Part shown: in pieces, positions 25,105 to 36,160 of the stretch
How the letters are laid out: each line of letters starts with the position of its first letter
Position numbering within the stretch: position 1 is the first letter of the stretch
Assembly (NCBI RefSeq): GCF_006443685.1
Contig: NZ_VFYP01000001.1
Location: forward strand, 620,001 to 684,000
Source: Rhizobium glycinendophyticum
GTDB taxonomy: Bacteria; Pseudomonadota; Alphaproteobacteria; Rhizobiales; Rhizobiaceae
Direction of reading: 5' to 3'
DNA length: 64,000 bases
The notes under the pieces: model-generated
Database searches by the model: none
The model's input: the letters and a program-made list of their open reading frames with translations, nothing else
Told to the model about the DNA's origin: nothing
Program-made: the position numbers and the translations under genes

Positions 25105-28100
25105 GTGACAGGTTCAGCAATGCCCGCCCAGTATCCCTTCATCGACGTCGCCGTGCATGATCTGATCCGCCCGAGGCTTGCCCAGGGCGAGGCGCTCGTG
25201 CTGTTTTCGCCGTCGCTCGATCGGGTTCTGTGGTGCAATGGTGCGGGTGCGCGCTTCTTCGGTCAGGCTTCTATCTACGATTTTCTGGAGGAGGGCCCCG
25301 ACCGCAGCGACGTGACCTTCCGTCAGATCGATGCCGCTGCACGCCAGTTGGCGAACACCGGCGACAGCCGCAGCCTGATGCTGCGCGTCACCTCGGGCTT
25401 TCAGAAGCTGCCGGTCACGGCTGCCGTTGAGCGCGTGGAGATCCGCGCCGCCGATCCCGTTGTCCTTCTGGCCGTGCCGTCCCTCACGAAGGGTCGCCCT
25501 GGTCTGGCCGAGCGCGCTCAGGACCTGATGAGCGGCTTCGATGATCCGGATACCCATATGGCGGTTCTCGATGCGGAAGGAACCGTCGTCGCCGGTTCCG
25601 CCGACTTTGCCCGTCTGGGCGTAACGGCTGCCACCGCGCGCATGCTGATCAATCTTGTCGAGGCCGATGCCGACCGCCTGGTTAAGCGTCCCATCCCGAC
25701 GGGTCGGGGGTATTTGCCGGCTGCAATCGGCAAGATCTCCGACGATCCGACGCTGCACCTGTTGTTTGCGGTGGAGACGATTTTGGGTCAGATGGACCCG
25801 AGCGACGATTTCGAAGACGATGCCCAAGCCGACCCTTTGGAAGGTATCGCTGACGTTGCAGACGCAGAGGTCACGGCCGAGCGTGATTTGCCCGTCGCAA
25901 TTGCCGAGCCAGTTCGGGCCGACGATACGGGTGAATTGGAAGAGGCGGATGAAGTCGGCGCGATGGAGCCGATCGTTGCCGAGCAGGGACCCGTATCGGA
26001 GCCCTTCGACGCCGTCATCGATGCGATCGGCGCGATCGAAGAGATTGAACCGGACGCCCAAGATGTCATTGAAGCGGATCCTGCAGATGAGCCGCAGGCG
26101 TCTCTTGAAGTGGGCGATGAGCGCCTGACGCCAGAGGTGGTTGGCCCCGTGTACGCCAGCGAGTTCGCTGGGGAGCAAGCGGCTGACTTGTCCTCCCGAG
26201 AGTCCGACGCCTTCGATCAATACACGCCGGCTGCACCGCAGGCGGCAAGCCCGGAACGGGCCGTCGCCGCAACCATCGTCAACACGGTCCCGAGCTCCAG
26301 TGCTGCACCTTTTGCCTTCGATCGCAGCCGTCGCGCAACGCGCTTCGTTTGGAAGATCGATGCTGAAGGCCGTTTCAGTGACGTCTCCCCCGAATTTGCC
26401 CAGGCCGTTGGCCCTCATGCGGCCGATATCAACGGGGTCGCCTTTTCCGATCTCGCCGCTCTCTTCAATCTCGATCCCGAAGGAAAGATCGGCGAACTTC
26501 TGAAGAAGCGCGACACCTGGTCCGGCAAGACCATCCTTTGGCCGGTCGAGGGCACGACGCTTGTCGTCCCGGTCGATCTGGCAGCCCTTCCGACCTATAC
26601 CCGCAACCGTGATTTCGATGGCTTCCGGGGTTTCGGCATCGTTCGGGTCGCCGACGCGCAGGAAGATCCCAATGCCACAGGGTTGACCTTCGTGCCCTCC
26701 ATGGCATCTGCCGCGGCCGCAGCATCTGATCCGATCGACAGCCGCGAACCGACCCGCGACGAGGATCTCGAAGAATTCCTGTCCGAACTCAGCGAAGGCG
26801 AGGGCCATCCGCCGGAGGATTTCGAGGAAGACCAGCTGCATCATCATGATCTCGATGATGTCGAGACCTGGGTGATCGGCGGCAACGAAGACGGGGAAGA
26901 GTTCAACACCACATCGGATATGGGCGAGGGGGATGCCGACGCACCTGCTTCTGGAGAAGAACCCGCCACGGCTCCGGCTGAACCGCAACAGCCGTCCACG
27001 TCGCCGCCAAGCTATGAACCTCCCGTGCTGCGCATCATGCAGCCACCGAAGCCGAGCCTGCCGGAAAAGGTCATCCAGCTGGAAGAACACCGCATCCGCA
27101 GTCGGGACAACCTGACGCCAGGTGAACAGGCAGCCTTCCGCGAGATTGCCCGGAAGCTCGACCCGCTGGGTCTGAGGGCCCGCGTCGAGGAATCGCTCAA
27201 CCCGGCGGCCTCCGCCCCGCCGGCCCTCAGCACGGCTCCGCCGACCTCGCCGTCACCGGCCGCAGCCGAAACCGCCGCAGCTTCCGCCTCTTCGACCGCC
27301 GCTGACAAGCCCGCATCCGTGGCCACCCCGGAGACGGACACGCCGACCGAAACGGTTACGCCCGCAACGCCGCCGGTGGACCTGCCGGCAGCGACTGTCC
27401 TTGAGGGCTTGCCGTCACGCCGCGAGCGCAGTTTGACCGCCGAGATCGTCGATCTCATGCCCGTCGCCCTGCTGGTGCATGTCGGCGACCGGCTGATCCA
27501 CGCCAATCCCGAATTCTTTGCGCTCACCGGTTACACTTCGCTCAACGATCTGCAGGCCGTCGGCGGACTTGATGCGCTCATCCAGCGCCAGGACATGGAT
27601 GAAAATGGCGAGCCGGGCGGCGGTGTTGTTGCCGTCTGTGCCGATGATCGACTTGTGCCGGTTACGGCCCGCCTGCAATCGGTGCGCTTCGATGACGCAA
27701 GTGCTCTGATGCTCGCCCTCATCGCTCAGCCCGGCCACGGCGCCAAGGCGCAGGAACACGTGGTGGAACCTGCCGAGGCTCCAGTCAATCCAGGTGAACT
27801 GGCGCGCCTGAAGGTCGAGGTCGACGAATTGCGGTCGATCCTGGAGACCGCGACAGACGGCGTCGTCATCCTCGATTCCGATGGCGACATCCGCTCGATG
27901 AACCGGGCCGCAAGCGCCCTGTTCAATTTCGACGACATGGAAACCCGCGGCAAACCCTTCGTGATGCTGTTTGCCCATGAGAGCCAGAAGTCGATCCTCG
28001 ATTATCTGAACGGCCTTTCCGGCCATGGCGTGGCGAGTGTTCTGAATGACGGACGCGAAGTCATTGGCCGCGAAGCCTCCGGAGGCTTTCTGCCGCTATT

Positions 28101-28929
28101 CATGACCATCGGCCGCCTCAACTCGTCCAATGGCTACTGCGCCGTCATCCGCGACATCACCCAGTGGAAGCGCACGGAAGAGGAACTGCGCAACGCCAAG
28201 CGGGCCGCGGAGACCGCAAACGCCCACAAGACCGACTTCCTCGCCCGCGTCAGCCACGAGATCCGTACGCCGCTCAACGCGATCATCGGCTTTGCCGACA
28301 TGATGGCCAACGAACATTTTGGTCCGGTCGGTCACCCGCGCTACGGCGAATACGCGCATGATATTGTCCGCTCGGGCCGTCATGTGCTCGATATCGTCAA
28401 CGACCTTCTGGATATCTCGAAGATCGAAGCAGGCGAGATGGAACTCGATTTCGCCTCTGTCGGCCTGAACGACATGGTCCAGGCGGCCGTATCGATCGTC
28501 CAGCCGCAGGCCAACAGCCAGCGTGTCATCATCCGCACCGCTTTGTCTCAAGCCGTCCCGAATGTCGTGGCCGATGGCCGCTCCATCAAGCAGATCGCGC
28601 TCAATATCCTGGCAAACGCCATCCGCTACACGCCCTCAGGCGGGCAGATCATTGTCTCCACATCCTATGAGCCAAACGGCAGCGTCACCCTGCGTATCCG
28701 CGACACGGGCATCGGCATGTCACGCAGCGAGCTAGAGCAGGCGATGAAGCCCTTCCGTCAGGTCTCCACCGGCACGCCGCGCAGCCGCGGCGACGGCACA
28801 GGCCTTGGGCTTCCCCTCACCAAGGCTATGGTTGACGCCAACCGCGCCCAATTCGCCATCTCCTCAACACCCAACGAGGGCACGCTGGTGGAAGTGACCT
28901 TCCCGTCACCACGGGTACTGGCGGATTGA
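25105..28929 (+). CDS. cbrA: PAS-domain sensor histidine kinase, CbrA/PdhS1 type
   Basis: This soluble kinase has 1274 residues from GTG 25105 (ATG 25120 is an alternative). The N-terminal region is PAS-like (PFIDVAVHDLIRPRLAQGE). A long acidic Ala/Glu/Asp/Pro-rich linker occupies about residues 230-770, with another PAS-like segment inside it. Two further PAS-like domains occupy about 780-1030. Phosphoacceptor H1051 lies in SHEIRTPLNAIIGFADMM, and the ATPase domain has N, G1 (DTGIGM) and G2 (GTGLGL) boxes. This layout and its place beside a phasin and near acetoacetyl-CoA synthetase match my memory of S. meliloti cbrA, a DivJ/PleC/PdhS-family regulator of DivK/CtrA signalling. Confidence 0.85.
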   Translation: MTGSAMPAQYPFIDVAVHDLIRPRLAQGEALVLFSPSLDRVLWCNGAGARFFGQASIYDFLEEGPDRSDVTFRQIDAAARQLANTGDSRSLMLRVTSGFQKLPVTAAVERVEIRAADPVVLLAVPSLTKGRPGLAERAQDLMSGFDDPDTHMAVLDAEGTVVAGSADFARLGVTAATARMLINLVEADADRLVKRPIPTGRGYLPAAIGKISDDPTLHLLFAVETILGQMDPSDDFEDDAQADPLEGIADVADAEVTAERDLPVAIAEPVRADDTGELEEADEVGAMEPIVAEQGPVSEPFDAVIDAIGAIEEIEPDAQDVIEADPADEPQASLEVGDERLTPEVVGPVYASEFAGEQAADLSSRESDAFDQYTPAAPQAASPERAVAATIVNTVPSSSAAPFAFDRSRRATRFVWKIDAEGRFSDVSPEFAQAVGPHAADINGVAFSDLAALFNLDPEGKIGELLKKRDTWSGKTILWPVEGTTLVVPVDLAALPTYTRNRDFDGFRGFGIVRVADAQEDPNATGLTFVPSMASAAAAASDPIDSREPTRDEDLEEFLSELSEGEGHPPEDFEEDQLHHHDLDDVETWVIGGNEDGEEFNTTSDMGEGDADAPASGEEPATAPAEPQQPSTSPPSYEPPVLRIMQPPKPSLPEKVIQLEEHRIRSRDNLTPGEQAAFREIARKLDPLGLRARVEESLNPAASAPPALSTAPPTSPSPAAAETAAASASSTAADKPASVATPETDTPTETVTPATPPVDLPAATVLEGLPSRRERSLTAEIVDLMPVALLVHVGDRLIHANPEFFALTGYTSLNDLQAVGGLDALIQRQDMDENGEPGGGVVAVCADDRLVPVTARLQSVRFDDASALMLALIAQPGHGAKAQEHVVEPAEAPVNPGELARLKVEVDELRSILETATDGVVILDSDGDIRSMNRAASALFNFDDMETRGKPFVMLFAHESQKSILDYLNGLSGHGVASVLNDGREVIGREASGGFLPLFMTIGRLNSSNGYCAVIRDITQWKRTEEELRNAKRAAETANAHKTDFLARVSHEIRTPLNAIIGFADMMANEHFGPVGHPRYGEYAHDIVRSGRHVLDIVNDLLDISKIEAGEMELDFASVGLNDMVQAAVSIVQPQANSQRVIIRTALSQAVPNVVADGRSIKQIALNILANAIRYTPSGGQIIVSTSYEPNGSVTLRIRDTGIGMSRSELEQAMKPFRQVSTGTPRSRGDGTGLGLPLTKAMVDANRAQFAISSTPNEGTLVEVTFPSPRVLAD

Positions 28930-29007
28930 ACGCCGATGCTGCGGCGAGGCACCCGCAAATCTTAAGGCTTGAGGCGGGCGTGCCGCGTCAATAGGCCTCG
29001 TGTTAGT

Positions 29008-29025
29008 GCCCCGGCAAGCCGGGGC
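29008..29025 (+). other. Perfect hairpin upstream of the LysE gene
   Basis: GCCCCGGC (29008-29015) and GCCGGGGC (29018-29025) form an 8-bp GC stem with a two-base loop. It lies 79 bases after the kinase stop and 37 before the lysE ATG, with no T-run. It could be a weak terminator or a structured leader. Confidence 0.45.
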
Positions 29026-29062
29026 TCGCTCTAGGGAACGACGAAGTACAGGCGGAACGACC

Positions 29063-29722
29063 ATGGCCACGATCGGCATCTTGACAGGCATTCTTTTCGC
29101 AATCGCAATAGGTGCCATGAGCCCCGGACCGAGCTTCGTTCTCGTATCCCGCGTCTCCATTTCGCATTCCCGCCTGCATGGGCTCGCCTCAGCCATCGGC
29201 ATGGGTCTCGGCGGTGCGCTTTTCGCGACACTTGCTCTGGTGGGTCTGGTAACTCTGCTGCAGCAGGTCGAATGGCTCTACCTGCTGCTGAAGTTCGGCG
29301 GTGGCCTCTACCTCGTCTATCTCGCCACCCGGATCTGGCAGGGCGCAAAGACGCCGCTGGTTGCCGCAGGGAGCGGTGAGGCCGCCGGAACGGGCGCTTC
29401 TGTCTGGCACAGCCTCGGCCTTGCCTTTGCCACCCAGATCAGCAATCCCAAGACCGCCGTCGTCTACGCCAGCATCTTCGCGGCCCTGATGCCGGCCGCC
29501 CCGCCGCTTGCCATGCTTCTGGTCCTGCCGCCGGCGATCTTCGCGGTCGAGACCTCCTGGTATGCAGTGGTCGCAATCGCTTTTTCGGCGCCGCGCGCCC
29601 AGAAGGTTTATCTCCGTTGGAAGATCGGTATCGATCGTCTGGCTGCTCTGGTCATTGGTGGGCTCGGCCTGCGCCTTGTCGGAGAGACGGTATCGTCTGC
29701 GGCGCGTCTCACCCTGCGCTGA
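29063..29722 (+). CDS. LysE/RhtB family amino-acid exporter
   Basis: This inner-membrane exporter has 219 residues and about six membrane segments. ATG 29063 has AGGCGGA upstream. The family hallmark AIGAMSPGPSFVLVSRVSI is near residue 15, and ISNPKTAVVYASIFAALMP lies in the middle. Members export amino acids such as lysine, homoserine, threonine or cysteine derivatives; the substrate here cannot be read from sequence. No LysG-type regulator is adjacent. Confidence 0.85.
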   Translation: MATIGILTGILFAIAIGAMSPGPSFVLVSRVSISHSRLHGLASAIGMGLGGALFATLALVGLVTLLQQVEWLYLLLKFGGGLYLVYLATRIWQGAKTPLVAAGSGEAAGTGASVWHSLGLAFATQISNPKTAVVYASIFAALMPAAPPLAMLLVLPPAIFAVETSWYAVVAIAFSAPRAQKVYLRWKIGIDRLAALVIGGLGLRLVGETVSSAARLTLR

Positions 29723-29793
29723 TCCGGGCGGTTCCCTTCTGCAGGCCTTTGCGCTAGAGGAAACCAGCCTCCCCATCCGCAAGGGCCGACAGC

Positions 29794-31473
29794 TTGTATT
29801 CTAACGCGCGCTCGGGCACAGCCCCATCGACCAGACCTCTTCGCAGCAGCATGGGGCCAGCAACGCGCGCCGCCTTGGTCGTGGCCCTCGTCGTCGTGAT
29901 GCCGATTGTCGCGATCTTCGTCATCGGTCTGTCGTCCGATCCGGGCAATTGGCAGCACATGCTGACTAACGTCATTCCGCGGGCCGGCTTGCGCACGCTC
30001 TGGCTCCTGCTTTTCACCGGCCTGGTCACCGCCATCTACGGCATCGGCACCGCTTGGCTTGTGGCGTCCTGCGAGTTCCCGTTGCGCCGCGTCTTTTCGC
30101 CGGCTCTCGTCCTGCCGCTCGCGATCCCGTCTTATCTCGCGGCCTATGCCTTTGGCGAGTTCCTCGATTTCACCGGCCCGGTCCAAACACTGTATCGCGC
30201 GATTTTCGGCTATACCTCGGCACGAGACTACAGCTTCTTCGATGTCCGCTCTCTCGGCGGCGCCGTACTGGTAATGTCGTCGGTACTCTACCCTTATGTC
30301 TATCTCGCCTGCCGCTCGATGTTCCTGATGCAGGGCCGCGCCGCCGCCGATGTGGCGCGAACGCTGGGCGCGAGCCCTTTGCGCGTTTTTGCCCGCATCC
30401 AGGTGCCGATGGCCAAGCCCGCCATCATGATCGGGCTCACGCTCGTGACGATGGAAACGCTGAATGATATCGGCGCGGTGGAATATCTCGGCGTCCAGAC
30501 GCTGACCTTTTCGATCTACGACACCTGGCTCAACCGTGGCAGCCTCGCAGGCGCCGCCCAGATTGCCTGCGTCATGCTGGCAATCGTCGCGCTGCTGCTC
30601 TTCGTCGAGCGCCAAGCCCGCAAGCGCCAGCGCTTTACCAGTCACAAGACGACAGCCGTTGTTTCCGATGCCGTGCGGTTGAAACTGTCTGGTCTGAAGG
30701 GTGCGCTCGCCACCTTTTTCTGCCTTCTGCCGATCCTGCTCGGTTTCGTCATACCCTTCATCGTCCTGGGCGGCTTTGCTCTGCGGCGTGTCGACGACTT
30801 CCTTGAACCGAGGCTCCTCGATGCTCTCTGGCATTCGACGCTCGTGTCGGCCACGGCGGCCGTGATCACGGTCTTCCTTGCATTTGTGCTTGCCTATGCC
30901 GCCCGCACCGAACGTTCGCGGCTCGCCCGTAGTGCCAGCCGCTTCGCCTCCCTCGGTTATGGCATTCCAGGCACAGTGCTCGGTATCGGCGTGCTCATCC
31001 CGCTCGCCGCATTCGATAACGCCTTCGATGGGTTCCTGCGCCAGACCTTCGGCGTCTCGACAGGCCTCCTCCTGTCGGGGACCGGTTTTGCCATCGTCTA
31101 CGCCTATACAGTGCGCTTCCTGACTATGTCGGAAGGAACGATCGATGCGGGCTTCCAGAAGCTGTCCCCGCATCTCGACATGGCCGCCCGTACGCTCGGC
31201 CGATCCGGGCCACAAACGCTGCGCCAGGTGCTGCTACCCAATCTTCGGCCCGCTGTTCTGACGGCGGGCCTGCTGGTGTTCATCGAGACGTTGAAGGAAC
31301 TTTCCGCCACCATCCTGCTGCGGCCCTTCAACTTCAATACGCTAGCCACACTCGTCTACGAGGATGCTTCACGCGGCATGGCCCAGGATGCGGCCGTTGC
31401 CGCAATCATCATCATTCTGGCGGGACTGGTGCCAGTGCTGCTCGTATCGCGCTCGCTGGACGACAAGCACTAA
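29794..31473 (+). CDS. Iron(III)-type ABC transporter permease (FbpB-like, fused double permease)
   Basis: The product is 559 residues from TTG 29794; ATG 29851 is an alternative and the start is uncertain. It contains two binding-protein-dependent permease domains in one chain. Their EAA loops read DVARTLGASPLRVFARIQVP (about residue 190) and DMAARTLGRSGPQTLRQVLLP (about residue 470). This fused form is typical of FbpB/SfuB ferric permeases. No ATPase or binding protein is adjacent; an FbpA-type protein lies about 22 kb away at 52816-53859. Pairing of the two is an inference. Confidence 0.82.
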   Translation: MYSNARSGTAPSTRPLRSSMGPATRAALVVALVVVMPIVAIFVIGLSSDPGNWQHMLTNVIPRAGLRTLWLLLFTGLVTAIYGIGTAWLVASCEFPLRRVFSPALVLPLAIPSYLAAYAFGEFLDFTGPVQTLYRAIFGYTSARDYSFFDVRSLGGAVLVMSSVLYPYVYLACRSMFLMQGRAAADVARTLGASPLRVFARIQVPMAKPAIMIGLTLVTMETLNDIGAVEYLGVQTLTFSIYDTWLNRGSLAGAAQIACVMLAIVALLLFVERQARKRQRFTSHKTTAVVSDAVRLKLSGLKGALATFFCLLPILLGFVIPFIVLGGFALRRVDDFLEPRLLDALWHSTLVSATAAVITVFLAFVLAYAARTERSRLARSASRFASLGYGIPGTVLGIGVLIPLAAFDNAFDGFLRQTFGVSTGLLLSGTGFAIVYAYTVRFLTMSEGTIDAGFQKLSPHLDMAARTLGRSGPQTLRQVLLPNLRPAVLTAGLLVFIETLKELSATILLRPFNFNTLATLVYEDASRGMAQDAAVAAIIIILAGLVPVLLVSRSLDDKH

Positions 31474-31476
31474 GGC

Positions 31477-31504
31477 AAAAAAAAAGGGCGGCCCGAAGCC
31501 GCCC
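31477..31504 (-). terminator. Terminator on the minus strand after acetoacetyl-CoA synthetase
   Basis: GGGCGGC (31486-31492) and GCCGCCC (31498-31504) form a 7-bp stem. On the minus strand it is followed by nine T (plus-strand A-run 31477-31485). It ends minus-strand transcription before the permease gene's 3' end. The 31505-31714 stretch between this and the synthetase stop holds nothing I recognise. Confidence 0.8.
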
Positions 31505-31714
31505 ACAGTAGATGCTGTCGAACCGGAGAAGAAGGCAATCGACATCATGTCTAAGAAGCCGGAACCGGCTCTCACTCGCACTTCATTGTGCGTCTCCAAG
31601 TTGCCGACAGTCTTGCCAAACCCGCCTTAACAGATCCTTACCGCCTGGGCTTGCGGAATACCCTAGAATTGAGGTGTCGGGTCGGGCTGCGGCAGGTTTC
31701 GATACACAATCGCG

Positions 31715-33664
<1,950 letters not shown>

Positions 33665-33700
33665 GATACTGTCCTCCGCAGGTGGCGAGGCTTATAACAT

Positions 33701-33716
33701 ATTGCAGTGCGATATA
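33701..33716. promoter_or_regulatory. TTGCAGTGCGAT motif upstream of acsA2
   Basis: ATTGCAGTGCGATATA lies 37-52 bases upstream of the acsA2 start and 109 bases before the divergent AsmA gene. It forms an imperfect palindrome ATATTGCAGTGCGATAT. A minus-strand TATAAG at about 33691-33696 could be the acsA2 -10 box. The 12-base core recurs upstream of aceA. Confidence 0.45.
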
Positions 33717-33824
33717 CAGCGCCGTTCACGGCGCTTCCAAGGCATTACTTTCCTCGTTGCGACGAGAGTAGGTATCGAGCAGAACGCTTGCCAGCCGGTC
33801 CCTGCACCCGGTAAAGGAGCATGG

Positions 33825-35699
33825 ATGTCAAAAGCCGACCGCCCCTATCGACAGGACGAGAACCCTGCGGCCAAGTTGCATTGGCGCCGCTTGCTGAGAC
33901 TTGTTCTCGTCTCCACGGTTCTTCTCGTTCTGGGCTCTGTGGCTCTGCGGCTGGCAGCACCCCATCTGATATCGAGTTCAGTGGTCAGGGCGGCGCTGGC
34001 TTCTGCCGTTTCGCGTTGGACAGGACATGACGTTTCCATTGCAGATGTCGCCGAGATCACGTTCTGGCCGGAGCCGCAGGTCACCTTGACCGGCGTGACG
34101 GTCAGCCGGGGTAAGGGGTCCGCGCGGCAGGTACTCGGTGAGATCGATGCGCTCTCAGCTCGGTTCAGCTTTCTCTCAGCCCTGCGGGGGCAGCCTGAAT
34201 TCAATGCCTTTGAATTCACCCGGCCGAGGATCCGTATCGAGCGCGACATCGACGGACTGCTCGACTGGAGCAATGAGGGGCTGCTGAGCGAAGCTGTACG
34301 TTCCGTTGCCCCCAGTGCCTCTGGCGGCCAACAGATCGAGGCCGATGCAGATGCTGAAGTCGGCAGCGTTGCCGTTCTTGGCGGTGAGATCATCCTGATC
34401 GACGCCGCGAGCGGACGGGAATTCGAAGCCCGTGATGTGAACGCCGAGATCGAATGGCCAAAGCTTTCCGCGCCGCTTTCCGGCAAGGCCACGTTCACCT
34501 ATGACGCCTTGCCTGTTACCCTCACCCTCGACACCCATGCGCCGCTCTTGCTGATCGGTGGCCAAAAGGCTGATGTCGATATTTCTGCGGCCTTGCCGGG
34601 CGTAACCGGCAAGCTGAAGGGGGGCGTCAGCCTCCGTAAGGGTCTGACCGGAACCAGCAATATCGAACTGGCGGTCACAGATATCCCGACCGTCGCCGGC
34701 CTCGCCCAGCTTAGGATCGCGGGAACGGAACGCTGGAAGAGCGCGGCGCTGAAGACGCAACTGATCCCGGCTGACAGCGAGTGGCGCCTGGAAGGGTTGG
34801 ATTTCCAGGTTAACGATAGCCGTGGCAACGGCTTTCTCGCATTCCGGCATACGCCCGGCACACGCCCTGTGCTCAGCGGCACACTCGCGCTCGCCCACCT
34901 CGAACTGGAGGATCTCTTGCAGTCCTTGTCGATCGAGATCGGCGACAGGGCAGACGTTCGTTTGCCGAGCCTCACCCGCTGGCTGGATTTCGACCTGCGG
35001 CTGTCGGCAACCACGGCTGCCCTGTCGCCCTTCGAACTGGCTGAAGTCGGTGCCAGCGTCATCGGGCGTGGGGACGCGCTGAAACTGGTGATCGCCGACA
35101 GCGATTTTCTCGGCGGCTCTTTGAGCGCCCGCATTAGCGGCAGTGGAGACGGCTTCAGCAAAGGAGCCGATCTTGCGGTGACCATCATCGATGCCCGTCT
35201 CAGTGAACTCGCCAAGGGCCTCGGTGTTGAAGGTCCGGTCCTCACCGCCAAGGGCTCGGTCGACTTGAACGCCAAGCTTGCTGGCGTGGGCTGGCGCAGC
35301 AATCTTGAGGCGATGTCGGGCACACTGCGGATCTCCGCCACTTCGGGACAGTTGGAGGGCTTCAACGCAGAGGGGGTGCGACAGCTGGCTGCCGATCGCT
35401 CCTATTTCCAATTGAGCGCAGCTGGCAGTGGCCGTTTTGCCTTTGATCGTTTCGACATGTCCGCACGTTTCGCCGAAGGCTCAGCGGAAGTCGAACGATG
35501 CCTCTTCGTCGGCAACGACCAATCTCTGTCCCTGTCAGGGATCGTCCCGTATAGCCGCAAGGCGCTGGCATTGATCGGCCAACTATCGCCCTCGACCTCA
35601 AATGTCGCCACCCCGGCAGACCTGCGCTTTTTCATCGGCGGCGGCTTTGCGGATCCCGTGATCTCGCCCATTCCCCGTTCCGGCAGCGTCAGCCCATAA
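33825..35699 (+). CDS. AsmA-family envelope protein
   Basis: The product is 624 residues. ATG 33825 has AAAGGAG at 33813-33819; the longer ORF from 33624 covers the promoter region. One membrane segment lies at about residues 21-43 after a basic N-terminus. The large remainder is beta-rich and periplasmic, with AsmA-type repeats. AsmA-like proteins are thought to bridge the inner and outer membranes and move or sort phospholipids. No operon partner is evident. Confidence 0.8.
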   Translation: MSKADRPYRQDENPAAKLHWRRLLRLVLVSTVLLVLGSVALRLAAPHLISSSVVRAALASAVSRWTGHDVSIADVAEITFWPEPQVTLTGVTVSRGKGSARQVLGEIDALSARFSFLSALRGQPEFNAFEFTRPRIRIERDIDGLLDWSNEGLLSEAVRSVAPSASGGQQIEADADAEVGSVAVLGGEIILIDAASGREFEARDVNAEIEWPKLSAPLSGKATFTYDALPVTLTLDTHAPLLLIGGQKADVDISAALPGVTGKLKGGVSLRKGLTGTSNIELAVTDIPTVAGLAQLRIAGTERWKSAALKTQLIPADSEWRLEGLDFQVNDSRGNGFLAFRHTPGTRPVLSGTLALAHLELEDLLQSLSIEIGDRADVRLPSLTRWLDFDLRLSATTAALSPFELAEVGASVIGRGDALKLVIADSDFLGGSLSARISGSGDGFSKGADLAVTIIDARLSELAKGLGVEGPVLTAKGSVDLNAKLAGVGWRSNLEAMSGTLRISATSGQLEGFNAEGVRQLAADRSYFQLSAAGSGRFAFDRFDMSARFAEGSAEVERCLFVGNDQSLSLSGIVPYSRKALALIGQLSPSTSNVATPADLRFFIGGGFADPVISPIPRSGSVSP

Positions 35700-35781
35700 A
35701 GAACCATGCTCGCCAGATGCGAGCCGGTTCATCCAAGTCCTCAGAGCAATTTTTAAGAAGTGCGCAGGGGTCTCGCGCCCG

Positions 35782-35845
35782 GAATCGCGCAACAACAGAG
35801 AGCTAGAGCGGTTGCGCGATTCAGAGAGGCGCGGAAAAGCTCTAG
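35782..35845. repeat. Interlocked inverted repeats
   Basis: GAATCGCGCAAC (35782-35793) and GTTGCGCGATTC (35811-35822) form a perfect 12-bp inverted repeat. CTAGAGC (35803-35809) and GCTCTAG (35839-35845) form a second one interlocked with it. The element ends 42 bases before the small membrane-protein gene. It looks like an intergenic mosaic element or a structured RNA; no T-run follows. Confidence 0.6.
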
Positions 35846-35887
35846 GCGCTACAATGGATCGAATCAAAACGTCTGGGGGCGCGGACG

Positions 35888-36130
35888 GTGCAGGGATTTC
35901 TCTCCGGCTTGATCAAGTTGGCGCTGGCCTCGCTGATCGCGGGCACGCTTTTGTCCTTGTTCGGAATCACGCCGCGCGCGGTGATGGACGGCATGGGCCT
36001 GACCCCCGAGGACATTCAGTACGGATTCGTCACCGCCTTCGCCTGGACGGCTCCGCGCATTCTGATGGGAGCGTTGGTGATCATTCCGCTTTGGTTCGTC
36101 ACCTATATGTTGCTGCCGCCCCGAAGTTAG
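35888..36130 (+). CDS. Small membrane protein, DUF6460-like
   Basis: The product is 80 residues from GTG 35888, with a G-rich ribosome site just upstream. Two hydrophobic segments are seen at about residues 6-25 and 55-76, and the protein ends MLLPPRS. It resembles a small integral membrane family common in Rhizobiaceae (I believe DUF6460), function unknown. It converges with the potI gene 30 bases away. Confidence 0.7.
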   Translation: MQGFLSGLIKLALASLIAGTLLSLFGITPRAVMDGMGLTPEDIQYGFVTAFAWTAPRILMGALVIIPLWFVTYMLLPPRS

Positions 36131-36160
36131 CCTGACGGCAGGTGACGGGCTTCAGTGGCC

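Noticed and set aside
25114..27090. Open frame of 658 codons opposite the large histidine kinase
   Set aside because: It arises from the biased codon use of the acidic linker; no protein motif is seen.
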